A DNA stretch of 64,000 nucleotides from the NCBI GenBank assembly GCA_033398695.1, contig CM065809.1, positions 179,170,501 through 179,234,500 of the forward strand. The letters are read 5' to 3'. This document shows positions 33,627 to 46,207 of the stretch, one piece after another; the stretch's first letter is position 1, and each line of letters begins with the position of its first letter. A program made the translations under genes and the position numbers. This stretch comes from Orobanche coerulescens (lineage: Eukaryota; Streptophyta; Magnoliopsida; Lamiales; Orobanchaceae). The notes beneath the pieces were generated by a model that was given only the letters and a program-made list of their open reading frames with translations, was not told the DNA's origin and searched no databases.

Positions 33627-36160
33627 TGTAATACCCGGTTTGTAACTCAGTCATTATCATTCAGTATTTATCACTCAGTCATTATCATTCAGTAATTATC
33701 ACTCAGTCATTATCATTCAGTATTTATCACTCAGTCATTATCATTCAATAATTATCACTCAGTCATTATCATTCAGTATTTATCACTCAGTCATTATCAT
33801 TCAGTAATTGTCATTCAGTAAATTCACTCATTAATGATCAATTTGTCACTCATATTCAATCATTGTGTTCACCGTTCAGAGTAATTGTATCGTGTATCAA
33901 TCGTCATTCATCATCAATCTAATTAGAGAATCGTGCGGTGTTTTCCATCGTTGTCATTTCATAGTGTGCGGTGTGTGAGGAGTAACGCACGCTACGTACT
34001 CTTTTTAGCGTGCGCTAATCGAGTACTGGTAGCGCACGCCACCTCTCAACACTAGCGCACGCTAGTGTAGTTGAGCGATCCGAAGGCACCGGATGCAATG
34101 GGATTATAGGTAGCGCACGCTACGAATGGTAAGTAGCGCGCGCTAGTGAGCCGGAGTAGCGCACGCTATGCAATCTGTGTAGCGCGCGCTAAGGTCGGAT
34201 CAGGTTGAGTCCAGTGGCTACTAGACTGAATTGAATTATTGATAGCGCACGCTAGGAGTGCTTTCCAGCGTACGCAAGTGATGTGGTAGCGCACGCTAAT
34301 CGTTGGTTGTAGCGCACGCTACCGAGATCAAATCAGAGGACAGAAGGTTTCTGGACTCCAGTACTGGGCACCATATAATTCATTAGCGCACGCTAACAGC
34401 TTGGGGTTAGCGCACGCTAAGCGTAGCGCACGCTACAAAATGGTACGTAGCGCGCGCTACCGTTCCGGACAGTGGGTACTGGACTACCCAAAGTACCCGT
34501 TAGCGCACGCTACGCACAAGAGCTAGCGCGCGCTAAACTGGTGTGACTATAAAAAGGACAGTGCAGTCCACTTCGTCATTTATTCATCTCATTTCACTCA
34601 TTCGGTAGTTTTGGGCGATTTCGGGCGTTTCGGAGAGGATCCTTCGAGGTGTAATCATCAATCATCATCTTCAAGCTCATCATTCGGATTAATCATCATT
34701 TCATCATCTTCATCACATCAAATCAAAGGTATTAATCCCTTGAACTTCGAATCTCGGATTTTTGGGTTTTCCTTCCGATTTTCTTCGTGTAAGCTTGGAT
34801 TGTTATTGGAATATGTTAGATATGGATTATATATCTTGGATAAATATATTCCTACGGATTTAATGGCTATTTTGGAGAATTATATCAAGAACCCTTGGGG
34901 GTTGACTTCGGTTAATTTGGGGATTTCCGATTGTCATTGTTGTAATCTTGGATTGTGGATTCCTACGGGATTATTGATATCATTGTTAGTGTTTTGATGG
35001 TTTGAAATACTCATTTCGGAGTTGGGTTCAATATAGTCGAGTTCGAATATTGTTGTATCGACGTTTGAGTCGATTATGATCGTTTTTGGAATTGCGTAAT
35101 GATCGGATTATTGGTAATTGTATTATTCAAGGTTGTTCGAGCGACCGACATTTCATTTAGGACGTTGTTCGTGGACGGACATTCTTCATCGGTATTGTGT
35201 AAGTTAATTCTTACTCGGTTAAAAGGATATTCATTCCTTTTGATGTTGTTCATTCATAATCGTAACTCATTCATCATTGTATTAACCGTATCAAAACTTG
35301 TCATTGTCAATTAATCACCTCAGTCATAAGGAACGACGGTTCCAATCATTTCATTAAGCAGTCATTCATTTCACCATCATTTAATCTTGGTGAGTCATTA
35401 TTCATTTTCGTGTCACCTTTGTCATATTGTGGCATTCCGGGTCATACTGGCGTGCCGGTTGGTATGTGTAGGATTTTCATGTCGGGCACATTATAGTCGT
35501 GTGTTGGTTGGTGGCCTCACATTGGACTGTGCACACGAGTTGATGGCTTCGTGAGACTGATTAGGTACAATACCACACGTGTATTCGATCGATACTCGTT
35601 GGTGGCTTGTGCACGGACACATTTCCATCCCGGACGTAGTGTGGCGCCATTCCCGTGAGCCGTATCATTAGTTGATTCATATAGCATGTTTGATTGCGTA
35701 TGTTTCGACAGGATAATTCATAACTTCAGATATATCATGATTGTGTATTTTCAACCCTTGAGGATTGTTGTTACGTATGGCGACCGTTGGGGAATATTGT
35801 TTTTCAGGTCATGGCAAGGCTAAAGCACGGGGAGAGCACGGTGACGGCGAGGAGTCCCAGTGATACTAGTAGGGGGCCCCGATCTTTCAGTTATTCACGT
35901 TGTTGTCCTTTAATTTCCGCTGCAGACTTTCATTTGAATATTCATTTCACTCAGTGTTGTATATTTTATCTTCACATAAAATATACATGTATTCTGTATT
36001 ATCCTGGGTGTGTTGTATGAAACTCTTCATCGGAGTAATTAATGTTGTAATGTGGTTCAGTACTACATTTACCTGTGTAATTCATTCATTTTCATTCGCC
36101 TGGTGGGTCCCAGTCGGGGGTCCACGGCACTGTAATATCGGCCTAGTTTGGGGTGTTACA
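33627..36160 (+). repeat. Chromovirus 3' LTR (2,534 bp)
   Basis: Aligns end to end with 25,855-28,381 with few differences. The palindrome array (34,006-34,554 with TATA) has one extra unit near 34,425. A clustered mismatch occurs at 34,075-34,105 (against 26,303-26,340). It ends GTGTTACA at the tccga duplication. Confidence 0.94.
34006..34554 (+). promoter_or_regulatory. Palindrome array and TATA box, chromovirus 3' LTR
   Basis: Same phased array as at 26,213-26,773, with an additional TAGCGCACGCTA inserted about 15 bp before the copy at about 34,435. TATAAAAAGG starts at 34,548. Confidence 0.75.
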
Positions 36161-36165
36161 TCCGA

Positions 36166-36911
36166 TACCATCTCTCGGCCCTCTCTCCCAGAGTCAGGGA
36201 AAACATTCGGCATCGGAACGCGTCCTGAGACCCGTGCAGGTCCATCCAGGAATTGTAATGCCCAAGATGGGCGTTGGGGTCTGTCTCCCCGTTGTACGGC
36301 GGAATTTGAGGAATTTTGAACTTCTCCGGGAGGGGTTCCGCCAGAATGCCGGGGGCCAGGGGACTCTCCTCGCTGTTGAGCCATTCCGAACTTTGGGATG
36401 GCTGGAGTTGTTTATTTTCGATCTCCGTAAGGCGCTTTTTTAGGAACTCGATTTCGCTTGAATTATCGCCCGGAGTCGGAGGTAATACTTACGTTGGATT
36501 TAGGGACAGGCGGGGAGCTTTTTCTTCCTTACGGCTCTGACTCTGGACAGTAGGAGCCGGCGCGGCCTTCTCGATTTTCTTCCCTGCCTCAAGGCGATCA
36601 AAAACGGATGGGGGGCGTTAAAGCTTACTTTTCCGAGAGGGATGTGAGCTTTCACCGTGGCTTTCCGCCCTTTCTCCGGCGGCCCCAGAGGCCGTCCTTT
36701 TTCTGTTTCGTCCCGAGGCAGCGGGGCGGGTCGTCTGGGATTCCGCCTCGACATGGTCTTCGGGTTTTTGAAGGGTCCCGCCCCCTGTAACTCTTGCCAT
36801 AAGGGCCGCCATGCCCTGGATAAAGGCAGGGTGTTTAAAGCACTCTACCACCTTAAGGAGGTTTTCTTCCTCCGTCGCGGGCTGGGGGTTTTTCGAACTG
36901 TCGTGAGACAT
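36166..36911 (-). pseudogene. Tat-lineage gag, N-terminal part
   Basis: On the minus strand, an ATG at 36,911 starts MSHDSSKNPQPATEEEN followed by a helix (FKHPAFIQGMAALMARV). The frame is open to about 36,618 and then shifts. Closer to the insertion site a third frame encodes capsid text (PPYNGETDPNAHLGHYNSWM, FSLTLGERAERWY) that joins the sequence at 25,849 after removal of the chromovirus. Gag would form the particle. The breaks are frameshifts plus the 10.3-kb insertion. Confidence 0.8.
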
Positions 36912-36985
36912 CTCGGGTGAGCGGCATATATCTCTTTTTTTTTTTTTTTTTATCGAAGGTTCACCCCCTTCCTCTAGCGCCAATC
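36912..36985 (-). promoter_or_regulatory. Leader and primer-binding site of the Tat element
   Basis: On the minus strand, TTGGCGCTAGAGGAAGGGGG directly follows the LTR end (complement of about 36,965-36,984) and is the candidate primer site. A homopolymer A tract (complement of 36,935-36,950) separates it from gag. The tRNA identity was not settled. Confidence 0.55.
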
Positions 36986-37205
36986 TGTTGACGTCTGGTT
37001 TGATCAACGTCACGTGTGCTGATCTGGACAAATGGATCGAAGACACGTAGAAAATAATAAATAAGATGGGGGATGTTTGATCACTAAATTTTATTAATGA
37101 CCTTTTGATAGAGTAGAGCCGAGCAGAATAATTTGCTCCGGTCTATCTGATTTGCTTGTTAATTACAAGTCTTTATTGTTCTTTGACAGTCTATATCAAA
37201 TCTCT

Positions 37206-37236
<31 letters not shown>

Positions 37237-37734
37237 TATCAATGCTAAAAACCCAAAAAAAATCTTTTTTCACTGTACATTTCGTCTATATATAGACAAT
37301 CTGGGCCAGTGGAGAGATGACAGCTGGCGAATGTTTGGGGAATATGCCCATAAGACTTGTCAGTCTGCATTCAAGTCTTGGACACGTGGCGGCCTCTAAG
37401 GAGCGCCTTGGGAAGGGGCGTGACTGCATGCGTTAATTGGCATGCGGGTCTGCCTCGCCGACTTTCGGTGATGTCTATCCGATGGGGTCGGTCCTCGGGT
37501 CCCCCGCCGTTCAGGTCGGCCTTGTTATAATCTTGAATCGGAGCGTTCTTGTCCCATCTCTGCTCGGCCTTCCTGGATCAGATACCGGGTCGGCCTTGGA
37601 GTCACCCTTCGGTCCGGTTTTTAGTGAGCCCGGGTGGAAATCGGGTTTTTGTCCGGTCCGACTTCAGGTTCTGCTCGGCCGGTTTGGCTGTCTGGAGTGC
37701 CTACGTGGATTCTGAGTAGGATGGGCTACCAACA
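36986..37734 (-). repeat. 5' LTR of the Tat-lineage element (749 bp)
   Basis: On the minus strand it starts TGTTGGTAGCCC (37,734) and ends GACGTCAACA (36,986). It contains a palindromic TATA box CTATATATAG (about 37,287-37,297) and a (CT)n tract at about 37,206-37,236. Boundaries are inferred from TG...CA ends and PBS position, because the partner LTR is off the left edge. Confidence 0.75.
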
Positions 37735-38658
37735 ATTTTCACTAACAAATTTAACTATTTATTTCTCCAACTTAATAACTGGACAAATTAAACACAATAA
37801 AAATAAAATTCTTAAGCTTATATGTGAAATATAAATATGGAACTCAAAAATACACATTGAATTTTAAGTATTTATTTTAAGTTCTTAATTGATGAAGTTC
37901 TATTTTAAATCGATGTGGGATTCAAGACAATGAATTCTATTTCTTTAGAAATTAGATTCTCAGATAAAAAATAAAGTAATTTATCTTATAATTGATATTA
38001 TTAATATTGGCCAAATTAAAATTTTCAAGTAAGATAAAACTACTAAATAAAACAAATATGATATTCAAATTTTAGAATAAATTAATATAAAATTTAATAA
38101 TTGATCAAAAATTTCCACTAAAAAGTTTACTATTTATTTCTCCAACTTAATAATTGGACAAATTAAACACAATAAAAATAAAAATTTTAAGCCTATATAT
38201 GAAAATATAAATATGGAATTGAAAAATACACATTGAATTTTAGTTCTTTATTGATGAAGTTCTAGTTTAGATCGATGTGGGATTCAAGACAGTGAATTTT
38301 ATTTATTTAGATCGTCTATCGGTTAAGTAACATTTTAAATAGATGTGGGATTCAAGATTTTAGCTAAACATGAATACAAAATTCACAAAATGCCACAAAT
38401 GAGAGAGAGAGTCAATGTGGTGCTTCAAAATCTGTAACACTATTATATAGATTTTTAATTATTATAAACTACTAAATAAAATAGATATGAGATTCAACTT
38501 TGGACAAATAAAATTAATGTCACTGACGACAGATTTAGAAGCAACATTAAAATTGCTTTTATTAATTGTTGTCATAATAAATACAAAAAATTAATATTTT
38601 ATTTCTTGAATGTACTTAAAAGTAATAAGAAATATGAGTATGTTTAAATTAACAATTG
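37735..38658. repeat. AT-rich sequence with a ~370-bp tandem duplication
   Basis: The segment beginning ACTAACAAATTTAACTATTT at 37,741 recurs degenerately from about 38,117 (CTATTTATTTCTCCAACTTA is shared). Both copies end near GATGTGGGATTCAAGACA. A third partial copy of that end is at about 38,340. No gene is seen. Confidence 0.7.
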
Positions 38659-38882
38659 TGTTCCGGGAATTATTATTCCCGTGATGTGTCTTACCTAATA
38701 CTGATTGTAGATACATAGATGGAAGGTTCTAGATCCTTCTAGAGGTAGTAGGATCCTATTAGATGTCTTACCTTATCTAGGAATCCTATGTATGGGCGAC
38801 TCTCATCAGAATGCCTATATAAAGGCCCTCTATCAATGTTATGAATGAATTGATTTCATTGCCTTTACTTTCTCCTCAAACA
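38659..38882 (+). repeat. 5' LTR of the 6.9-kb non-coding element
   Basis: 224 bp, TG...CA, with a TATA box CTATATAAAGG at about 38,815 and an inverted-repeat-like GGGAATTATTATTCCC near the start. Confidence 0.85.
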
Positions 38883-38924
38883 CGTTATCAAGCACGTAGC
38901 TCGAACGAAAAAAAAATCGGCCAA

Positions 38925-39255
38925 GCCGACCGCGACGCCCGCCGAGCACCGCCGCCCGCCGTCTTCCAGCCCACCACCGATCGCTACCATCGCGCTGCCG
39001 CCGCCGCTGAGCCGCCTCCGCCGCCGGACCGCCGCCAGAATCGCCAGAGCCGCTTGACCGCCGCCTCCACCGGGACCGCGCCTCCACCGCCGACCGCCGC
39101 CGCCGATTCGCCCCAAAGCGCCTGGGCACCGCCATTGCCGCCGCCAAGACCGCGCTCCGCTGCAGACTGCCGCCGCCGCCGACCGCCGCCGACCAGCTCC
39201 GATCCGGTTGTGACTCGACCAAGTTGCCGACCCGATCTCCTCGACAGTCCGTTTT
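38925..39255 (+). other. GC-rich CCG-repeat leader
   Basis: A 330-bp island of CCGCCG-type repeats in an otherwise AT-rich region, directly downstream of the 5' LTR. Long ORFs exist on both strands, but they are Pro/Ala/Arg- or Gly-rich by composition and resemble no gag. Read as a structured leader rather than a gene. Confidence 0.55.
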
Positions 39256-42200
39256 CATCCAAGCCAATCATGCCTAAGGTCACGACCCGATCTGATCGAA
39301 GCATCGCCGGATCGTCGAAACGATTTTATGCACGTGATATTTAATGCTTGAAAACCTAGTGCAATCGAGACAAAACCTATCAAAATCGAAAAAAAAAAGC
39401 CGAGAGACGAGAATTTCCGCGCGTGAATTTTCTGCACAGCGCAGTCGTACAAAAATCACGTTTCCCGTTTCGTTAACCGTCGGATCGGTGTGAAATTTTG
39501 GCAGCAACTTCCCAACACAAATATCTGTATATTCAACGGTGGAGATCGGATTCTGTGTAATATTGGTTACTGAATCTACTGCCGAACAGAAGCAGATTTT
39601 TACGAAGAAATTTGGAGATCCGACCTCATCCAATACCGAGCCGCCGACGCGCGCTCGAGTCCTTTTTCGGCCGAATTATTGAGCCCAGTAGCCCTATCCG
39701 GGCGTTTCTCAACTCTCCATTTTTTTTCCTACTCAATGATTCATTTGTTCATTAATTTGTACACTTATGAATCTTACATGTTTATGTTTTACGTGTATAT
39801 AGGAAAATACGTCGCTCATGATGATGTGCACACTATGGAGAAAAAGCCATATTTATCCCGTTCAAGGATCAAAGTAAATATAGAACGGAGTACCCACGGA
39901 AATATGTTGCTCATATGGAGAGAATCTCCCGTTCAAGGATCAAAGCATATATGAAACCAAGTGCCTGTAAGACTTTATTAAAGTTCTCGTTTTTCCAATT
40001 CCTCTTTTTTGGGAAATTTTTTTGGGGGGAATTGGGTATTTGGGTTCTTTATCTCCCACGCTACTTTGCGGTGGATGAGACAATGAGAGGTGGTATCACT
40101 CTCGGATGTCGAAGTAAACTGTGTGACGGTCCTGGGGGAGTCACGGATAATTGTTGAAAGTCGATAGTTGTGGTTGTTGCATACACCACGTTTTGGGTGC
40201 GATTTGATGTCGCCGTTTTGTCGATTTTAAACCAACAATTAAATAAAACGAACATTGTCGGTAACGGTAAAGTTATGACTCGTTCATGATTAGTCACGTA
40301 TTTGTGACATACAAATGGGACAAACATCGATTGCGACGGATATGTCGTGGTTAAAATCGATTTGTGACGAAATTGTCACGTTGAATTGAGCGACCACCAC
40401 GTTGGTCTTGACCCAATCCCATACTTGGAAAACTCCATCTTTCAGCTTATTAAAAATAAAATATTGCATGTGGGTGTAGACATGTATCGTCTCCTTGCAA
40501 TATGATATATGGAAGAATGTACGAGTAATTCTCATGAATTTTAACATGTAAGGCAATGGCATATTGCGGTAAATACATGAATTCGTTGACCTCGATTATA
40601 GTTCGTATGACTATAGGTCCGAATACTTTTCCGAGTATTTGTAAAGACATGTGCCTTATAAATTTGACTATGTTTAGTCGATCTTATTGGATGGTCAAGA
40701 CGAGTTGGTTATGGTATATTCATTATGTCTCATGGTTCAAAATGCTTAATTATGATGCACCGCGTTGCATCCATATAACATGGCTATTATGACGTATGCT
40801 TGCAAATTGATAATTAAAATACTTGGTTGATTTGATGCACTTTGGTGGATTTTGTCTACACTTTGATCATGACTAGGCGCATCCTCCTTGGTATTTGTTT
40901 ATGCTTTGAAAGTTCAAACGGAATCGGGTTTTTAAACAAATTTTTGCATCGACATTCCTACTTTCTCTGCAAGTCTACCAAGTTGGAGTTACCGAAAGGA
41001 TCATTAGTTGAGATAAGAAATCGAACACCCTGCTGCGTTTAAACGCACATATGGCTGTCATTGCCATGTTTTTGCATCAACACTTATGCCATTGGATATG
41101 GTCTCAACCTTGTTTTCTCACTAAACTTGGGAAAAACTAAACAGCCAATTAAAACATGCACTGTGATCTGAGTTTAATGATCCGTGTGGTGCACAATATA
41201 TGGATAGAAAGATACGGAAGTCTAGTTTCCAGAACATCTGACCGTTTGTCCATAGCCTTCCTAACAAGGGAGTTATCGCTGTTTTAGTGAACAAAGGTCA
41301 AGCTGCGCGGAATTTTTTTTCCAGCGATTGTGCTAACTTTTGTCCCAACCAACTTGGTTCCCATCTTAAATTTGCAAGTGGTCTTATGACACATATTTTT
41401 CAACCTCTTTTTGGCCGAATTTGCCATAGATGATGCAGTTTTTGGTATGCGTTATACGCTAAACTATCATCTTTCAAATGTTGAAAAACAGTTTCCTTGG
41501 GGAAGCCCAAAATACGCACCCTTATAAAAAGGTCGAGCGTGTGCATGCTTGTGTCACACCATGCTTGTGTCATAATTTTGCCCCTTAGGCATATAACCTT
41601 GCCATGTTATGCACTCAATATGATGGATCATTTTGATCATATCAAACATAAAATCTCTATGTTGTTAGAGTATTCGCTATGCTCATGATTATAAAATTTT
41701 GCAAGCGAAATTGAGTGCGTATTAAGCTATTTTCAAGAAACATGATATTTTTGGATTTCGGCTTATAAATCCATTGTGACTATGATGAGTAGGTCATCAC
41801 AATCAATGAGCGGTATGATGCTCAAGTTGTTGAATGCCGAATGGCGTTTTCTAGTCACATATGTTCCGTAACAATTGAACCATGTTATGACTCGATGATA
41901 CATATGCCAAAGTGTATCACTCATAGCATCTCATTATGATTTGTGAGAATAAAATCTTATGCATCACTTGTATTGGATATGTGAAAGGAAAAATATTCAT
42001 GAGTCAATATGGTCCGGCTTGCATCGGTTTGTGTAACCAGAAGATGTATTGGGACATTGACACATTTAGGCTTTAATAGTCCGGAATTTGGACAATTTGA
42101 TGATCCATATACCACGGTATTGTCATGGACATCATTTTCTTTAAACAAAGAAACTAGTTGGATCAAAGACACCAAAGTACGTTGGTGGAGTCGTGAGCAG

Positions 42201-45034
42201 GGCTCATGACCAATGATGATATTTATGTCATCCGCGTCTTGCTTTCATAAGCATGTGTGACGCCAAAGACCCCCCCAATGATCCTTCTTAGCCATGTTCA
42301 TTGATTTAAGCCTATTCTTTGGCACGATTAGGAGATGACACCCTCATATGCTAAAGAGAATAATGTAGCGACTCGCATAAGCATGGTGCTGAGTCCTCCC
42401 CTTTCACCGAGTCCTTATACATACATGATCATAAGTATTAGCCTGGGTGGCTTATGATGCTATGATGGTGTTTACAAATTGTCGTACTCAAGTAATAACA
42501 TTTATATGTTATGTTGTTCCTTTGACAATGATTGATAAGTTGATGAAACCTGAGTTATGGTTGTCCAACTTGCGGACCAGTCATTGTAAAGGTCGGTTCA
42601 CCCACTTTTTAGACCAAGTCTTAAAGTGAAATTTTAACGAGTACTTCCTAACATCCAAGGCTACCTTCTCACAAATTTTGGTGCCATTTGGAGACTTGAA
42701 AGGAGGTGAACCACTTAAATGAAGTTTTCACATACCACCAGCCGTCCTAACGACTAGTTCGATGTCATTTCGATCGGTTTTTGACCACAAGGTTGATGGT
42801 TTTGGAATCCTAAACACCCGTTTATACATGCTCACGAAATTTTGAGGTGTTTGGGGCTGGTGAAGGGAGTGAACTCTTCAAGAAAGCACTAGAGGTTCGA
42901 TAAAACCAACGGCCTATCATCGGTTCAATCGTTTCTTTATGTTCGATCCCGGTGGTGCATGGTGGCGGTTTTGTTGATTCTCAAGACCGTAGCTACGGCT
43001 ATGTAGCATAGGTCAACATGTCATATTCACCTATACCTATCATCATTCAAATGCTTAGTTACGAGTGTAACAATATGCATTTTGTTAATCGGATTGTGTT
43101 AACAACTGAAAACCTTTATCGTCCACATGTTCATGTGCCAAAAGTGCGTCACCACAACGCATTATGACGGGTTATAAATGATGAATATGACATGCGCTTT
43201 CACTCATAGTCTGCTTAAAATGTACCTTGGCAGACGATCTCGTAAGTCACTTTGATGAGCCGCCTTCCGTCGTTAGGGGAGATGCGAACGATCATGTTCG
43301 AGTAGAACGACTTGGAATTGTCGTAGTTTGTCCCTACTGTGCCTCACCAAGTTCCCTAAAGTGACGAGATTAAATACATGCTGCAAACATGTCTGCAAGG
43401 ATTGTGTCCGGTCATGGACGTTCGTCACCTATAAATGGCGATATGGTAACACCACAAATTGTGGTAGATGGTGTTACTAGGCCGTGGATCTCATAAGAGC
43501 ATTGGGATGCCACTTGGTTCGATAAATACTCTCGCTAAGAATGTATGCGAGCTTGGTACATGAAACTTGATCATATGATCAAATGAACTCATCCGTCTCA
43601 TGTGATTCTGGATTATAGTCATCATTGGGGGACGCCTCAATGAATGCCAATCCATAAAGAGTACTCTATGAATAAAGCCGGTACATGAGGACGTGGAATG
43701 TGAGTTTAATCGAACCATACTTCGTTGAAAATCTACAACGTTGTAGCCTTGGCCTAAAATGGAAACATATGCGACTCCAGTATGGACAAAGTGATAGCCC
43801 TTTGTTGAAGTGGTGCCGACACTCCAAAGATAAGACCTATCCGTATACTTTGTTAAAGCGAGTGAGAGAGAGAGTTAAACTCACCTCATGGATCGAGTTT
43901 TCTCATGAACGCACCGAATCGACTACGATGACACGAAACTCGGTTGTGCTATCGTAATGGATGTTATAGCATCCACTATCTTTTCGCTAGATAGTTTCCC
44001 AAAAGCGACGTGCGGCTTGTGGTTAAATCTTATCTTAGTGGGAACTAAGTTAAGCGATAAAAATGATCTCGTGGTGGATCGGACTCAAATCAAGTGGCTC
44101 GACCACGGAGCGCGTCGACAAGTGAATGTCGGGAACGCATACTAAGTATATACTTGATTTGGAAGAGATATGAAGCTTTGCGTGTAAAACTAAGGGTTTA
44201 TAGTGATGTACTCTTGTGAGACTAAGAGATTCCGCTAAATCCAAAGTTAAGAATGAGAGGATCTTGGGGACACTTGATGATGCGTATTCATCAATCGGTT
44301 TAAGGCAATCTAAGGGACGGTTTCCCTAAGAGACGATAAAGTAATGCCTATATGATTCCCAATGATTAGTCGAAGTCATCATAAGACTTGGCTCACTTAA
44401 GTGATGATGCGATCTTAAGAGAAAAGTACGGTATTATGTACTCATGTTTGACTCGATGTACTCATTCGTAATAATCCAGAAAGCCACCGTGATGATGGCA
44501 CAGGATGCGCTCACGCAATGTCTGTGATTGACAAGAAGCTTGAAGCTCGCTCTATCTCGATAAAAAGGACACTTGAAAATTGATACCCGAATCTGCCCAG
44601 AATGTGTTGGTCTATCTCCCATATGACCTACAGGGCAGCTCACTTGATGGAAAATGGTGAAATTGGTGCCATTGGAAAGGTTTGTGTCTACTTTCCAAGG
44701 AAACCAACCATTTGATCACAACCATCATGTTGATTGACATATGAATATAGTTACAAAGTATGACAGGATCTGTAAGCTAATATACTGAGTCAACGTCGAT
44801 AGAGCTTTGTGATCTCGCTTCAAAGTCGATCTAGGTTACGTCTTGTATGTGAATGAAAAGCTATGGGTGTCTAGTTTTCATAAGTTCTTACGCTTTCGTT
44901 GATACCTATTGAATCGAAGAAGTTATGACCGATTTGGTGCATAGAGGTCAAGACTTTGGAAAACTTGATAAGTCTCTAGTGACTCTGCACTTTGGATGTG
45001 TCGCGCTCTTTTGTCCTTAAAACAAGGGTTGTTT
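39256..45034. other. Internal non-coding region of the 6.9-kb element
   Basis: 5.8 kb with only short ORFs (under about 120 codons) in all frames and no recognisable motif. A short direct repeat CCCGTTCAAGGATCAAAG occurs at about 39,859 and 39,929. Nothing else identifiable. Confidence 0.5.
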
Positions 45035-45350
45035 TTTCCCATCGGGTTTTCACTTGGTATGGTTTTTAACGAGGCGACCTATGAGAACATCCAGACAATG
45101 ATGCGTTGTCTTGCTCAACTTAGACCAAGAGGTATTTTTCCCACCTGGGTTTTTCCTTGGTATAGTTGTGAGGGCAACTTGATCCGAATCCTATGATTTG
45201 AGGTACTCATCGTGAGTCGTTATGTATACATCGTGGAGTATACACGACATGTTATGTTGGTGCGTTGCAATCTTTTCCTCATCAAGCCTTTATTTTTCCC
45301 ATGGGGTTTGTTTTACTTGAAATAGGTTTTTACGAAGGCAACATCTTCGC
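45035..45350 (+). repeat. Triplicated copia 3'-region motif
   Basis: Variants of TTTTTCCCA[TC]-GGGTTTT...GGTTTTTA-CGA[GA]GC occur at about 45,031-45,076, 45,135-45,178 and 45,290-45,342. Autonomous copia elements usually show this block once or twice before the PPT. Confidence 0.65.
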
Positions 45351-45381
45351 ACCATTGTTGTATTAGTGCTCGACATTGGAG

Positions 45382-45597
45382 TGTTCCTAATTATTATTCC
45401 CGTGATGTCTTACCTAATACCGATTGTAGATACATAGATGGAAGGTTCTAGATCCTTCTGTATAGAGGATCCTATTAGATGCCTTACCTTATCTGGGAAT
45501 CCTATGTATGGGCGACTCATCAGAATGCCTATATAAAGGCCCCTCTATCAATGTTATGAATGAATTGATTTGCTGTCTTTTACTTTCTCCTCAAACA
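45382..45597 (+). repeat. 3' LTR of the 6.9-kb non-coding element
   Basis: 216 bp, matching 38,659-38,882 with small indels (e.g. CTTCTGTATAGAGGATCC against CTTCTAGAGGTAGTAGGA). TATA box near 45,530. Confidence 0.85.
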
Positions 45598-45805
45598 AAT
45601 TGATTATTTTTATATTATAATTGCAATATATTTTTTCTTAAAATAACAACAATACCACATTAGTGTGGACGAAAGAACATAACATCAATAATTACAATAA
45701 TTTTTAATTAATATTGCACAAAAAGAAGCAAAATTAATAAATAAAGTTCGGAAAGAAAGTACATAACCAGTCAGTATAGTTTTGTTCATCGTTCTAAAAA
45801 AGGAG

Positions 45806-46120
45806 TGAACTTACCTTCCACACTTGAAGGGTGATTTTAACACAAAAAATTAAAATTTTGAACTTTTGTCTTTTTTATGTTATTCTATCTTTCGCCATCT
45901 TTAATTTGAGTATAATTTTGATATATAAATTTTATTTTTTAAAAATATTTTATATTGAGTTAGAAATTAATTTTTTACCTATAAAAATATATAGTTTTAA
46001 AATAAAAATTATATATCAAGATTATACTCAAATTAAAGATCTCGATAAATAAAATAATATAAAAAAAATAAAAACTTAAATTTTAATTTGTACGTGTCAA
46101 AATAAGTCTTCAAAAGTAAG
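45806..46120. repeat. Imperfect long inverted repeat, probable MITE
   Basis: TTTAATTTGAGTATAATTTT (about 45,900) and AAGATTATACTCAAATTAAA (about 46,016) are inverted copies. Similarity continues outwards to CTTACCTTCCACACTTGAAG and CTTCAAAAGTAAGGC, giving arms of about 140 bp. Ends and target duplication were not resolved. Confidence 0.45.
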
Positions 46121-46207
46121 GCTCTGTTCTTTTGATCAATCGAATCAATCAATCAATAGACTGACTAATCGAATCAAATACATATTAAGGGTAAATAATA
46201 ATAATAA

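Larger units (their letters stand above)
25855..36160 (+). mobile_element. Chromovirus (Tekay/Del-like Ty3/gypsy) retrotransposon, 10.3 kb
   Basis: Starts TGTAATACCC, ends GTGTTACA, flanked by tccga (25,850-25,854 and 36,161-36,165). LTRs are 2.53 kb each. Internal order is PBS, gag with two zinc knuckles, protease, RT, RNase H, integrase and a C-terminal chromodomain, the signature of chromoviruses. It interrupts the Tat gag in opposite orientation. The coding region is nearly complete but has several single-base frame breaks and two mutated catalytic sites. Confidence 0.95.
38659..45597 (+). mobile_element. Large non-coding element with short LTRs (copia-like non-autonomous), 6.9 kb
   Basis: Direct repeats of about 220 bp (38,659-38,882; 45,382-45,597) begin TGTTCC and end TCAAACA. 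The duplication aattg flanks the element (38,654-38,658; 45,598-45,602). The 6.5-kb internal region has no ORF resembling gag or pol on either strand. Near the 3' end, TTTTTCCCA-GGGTTTT-CTTGGTA-GGTTTTTA-CGA-GGC text occurs three times. I recognise this text from the 3' regions of plant Ty1/copia elements, which supports a copia origin and the plus orientation. Confidence 0.8.

Noticed and set aside
38839..39344. Pro/Ala/Arg-rich (plus) and Gly-rich (minus) ORFs of 100-167 codons
   Set aside because: Composition-driven ORFs from CCG repeats in a non-coding leader; no domain and no consistent strand.
45831..46052. 73-codon Ile/Phe-rich ORF resembling membrane protein
   Set aside because: AT-composition artefact inside an inverted repeat.
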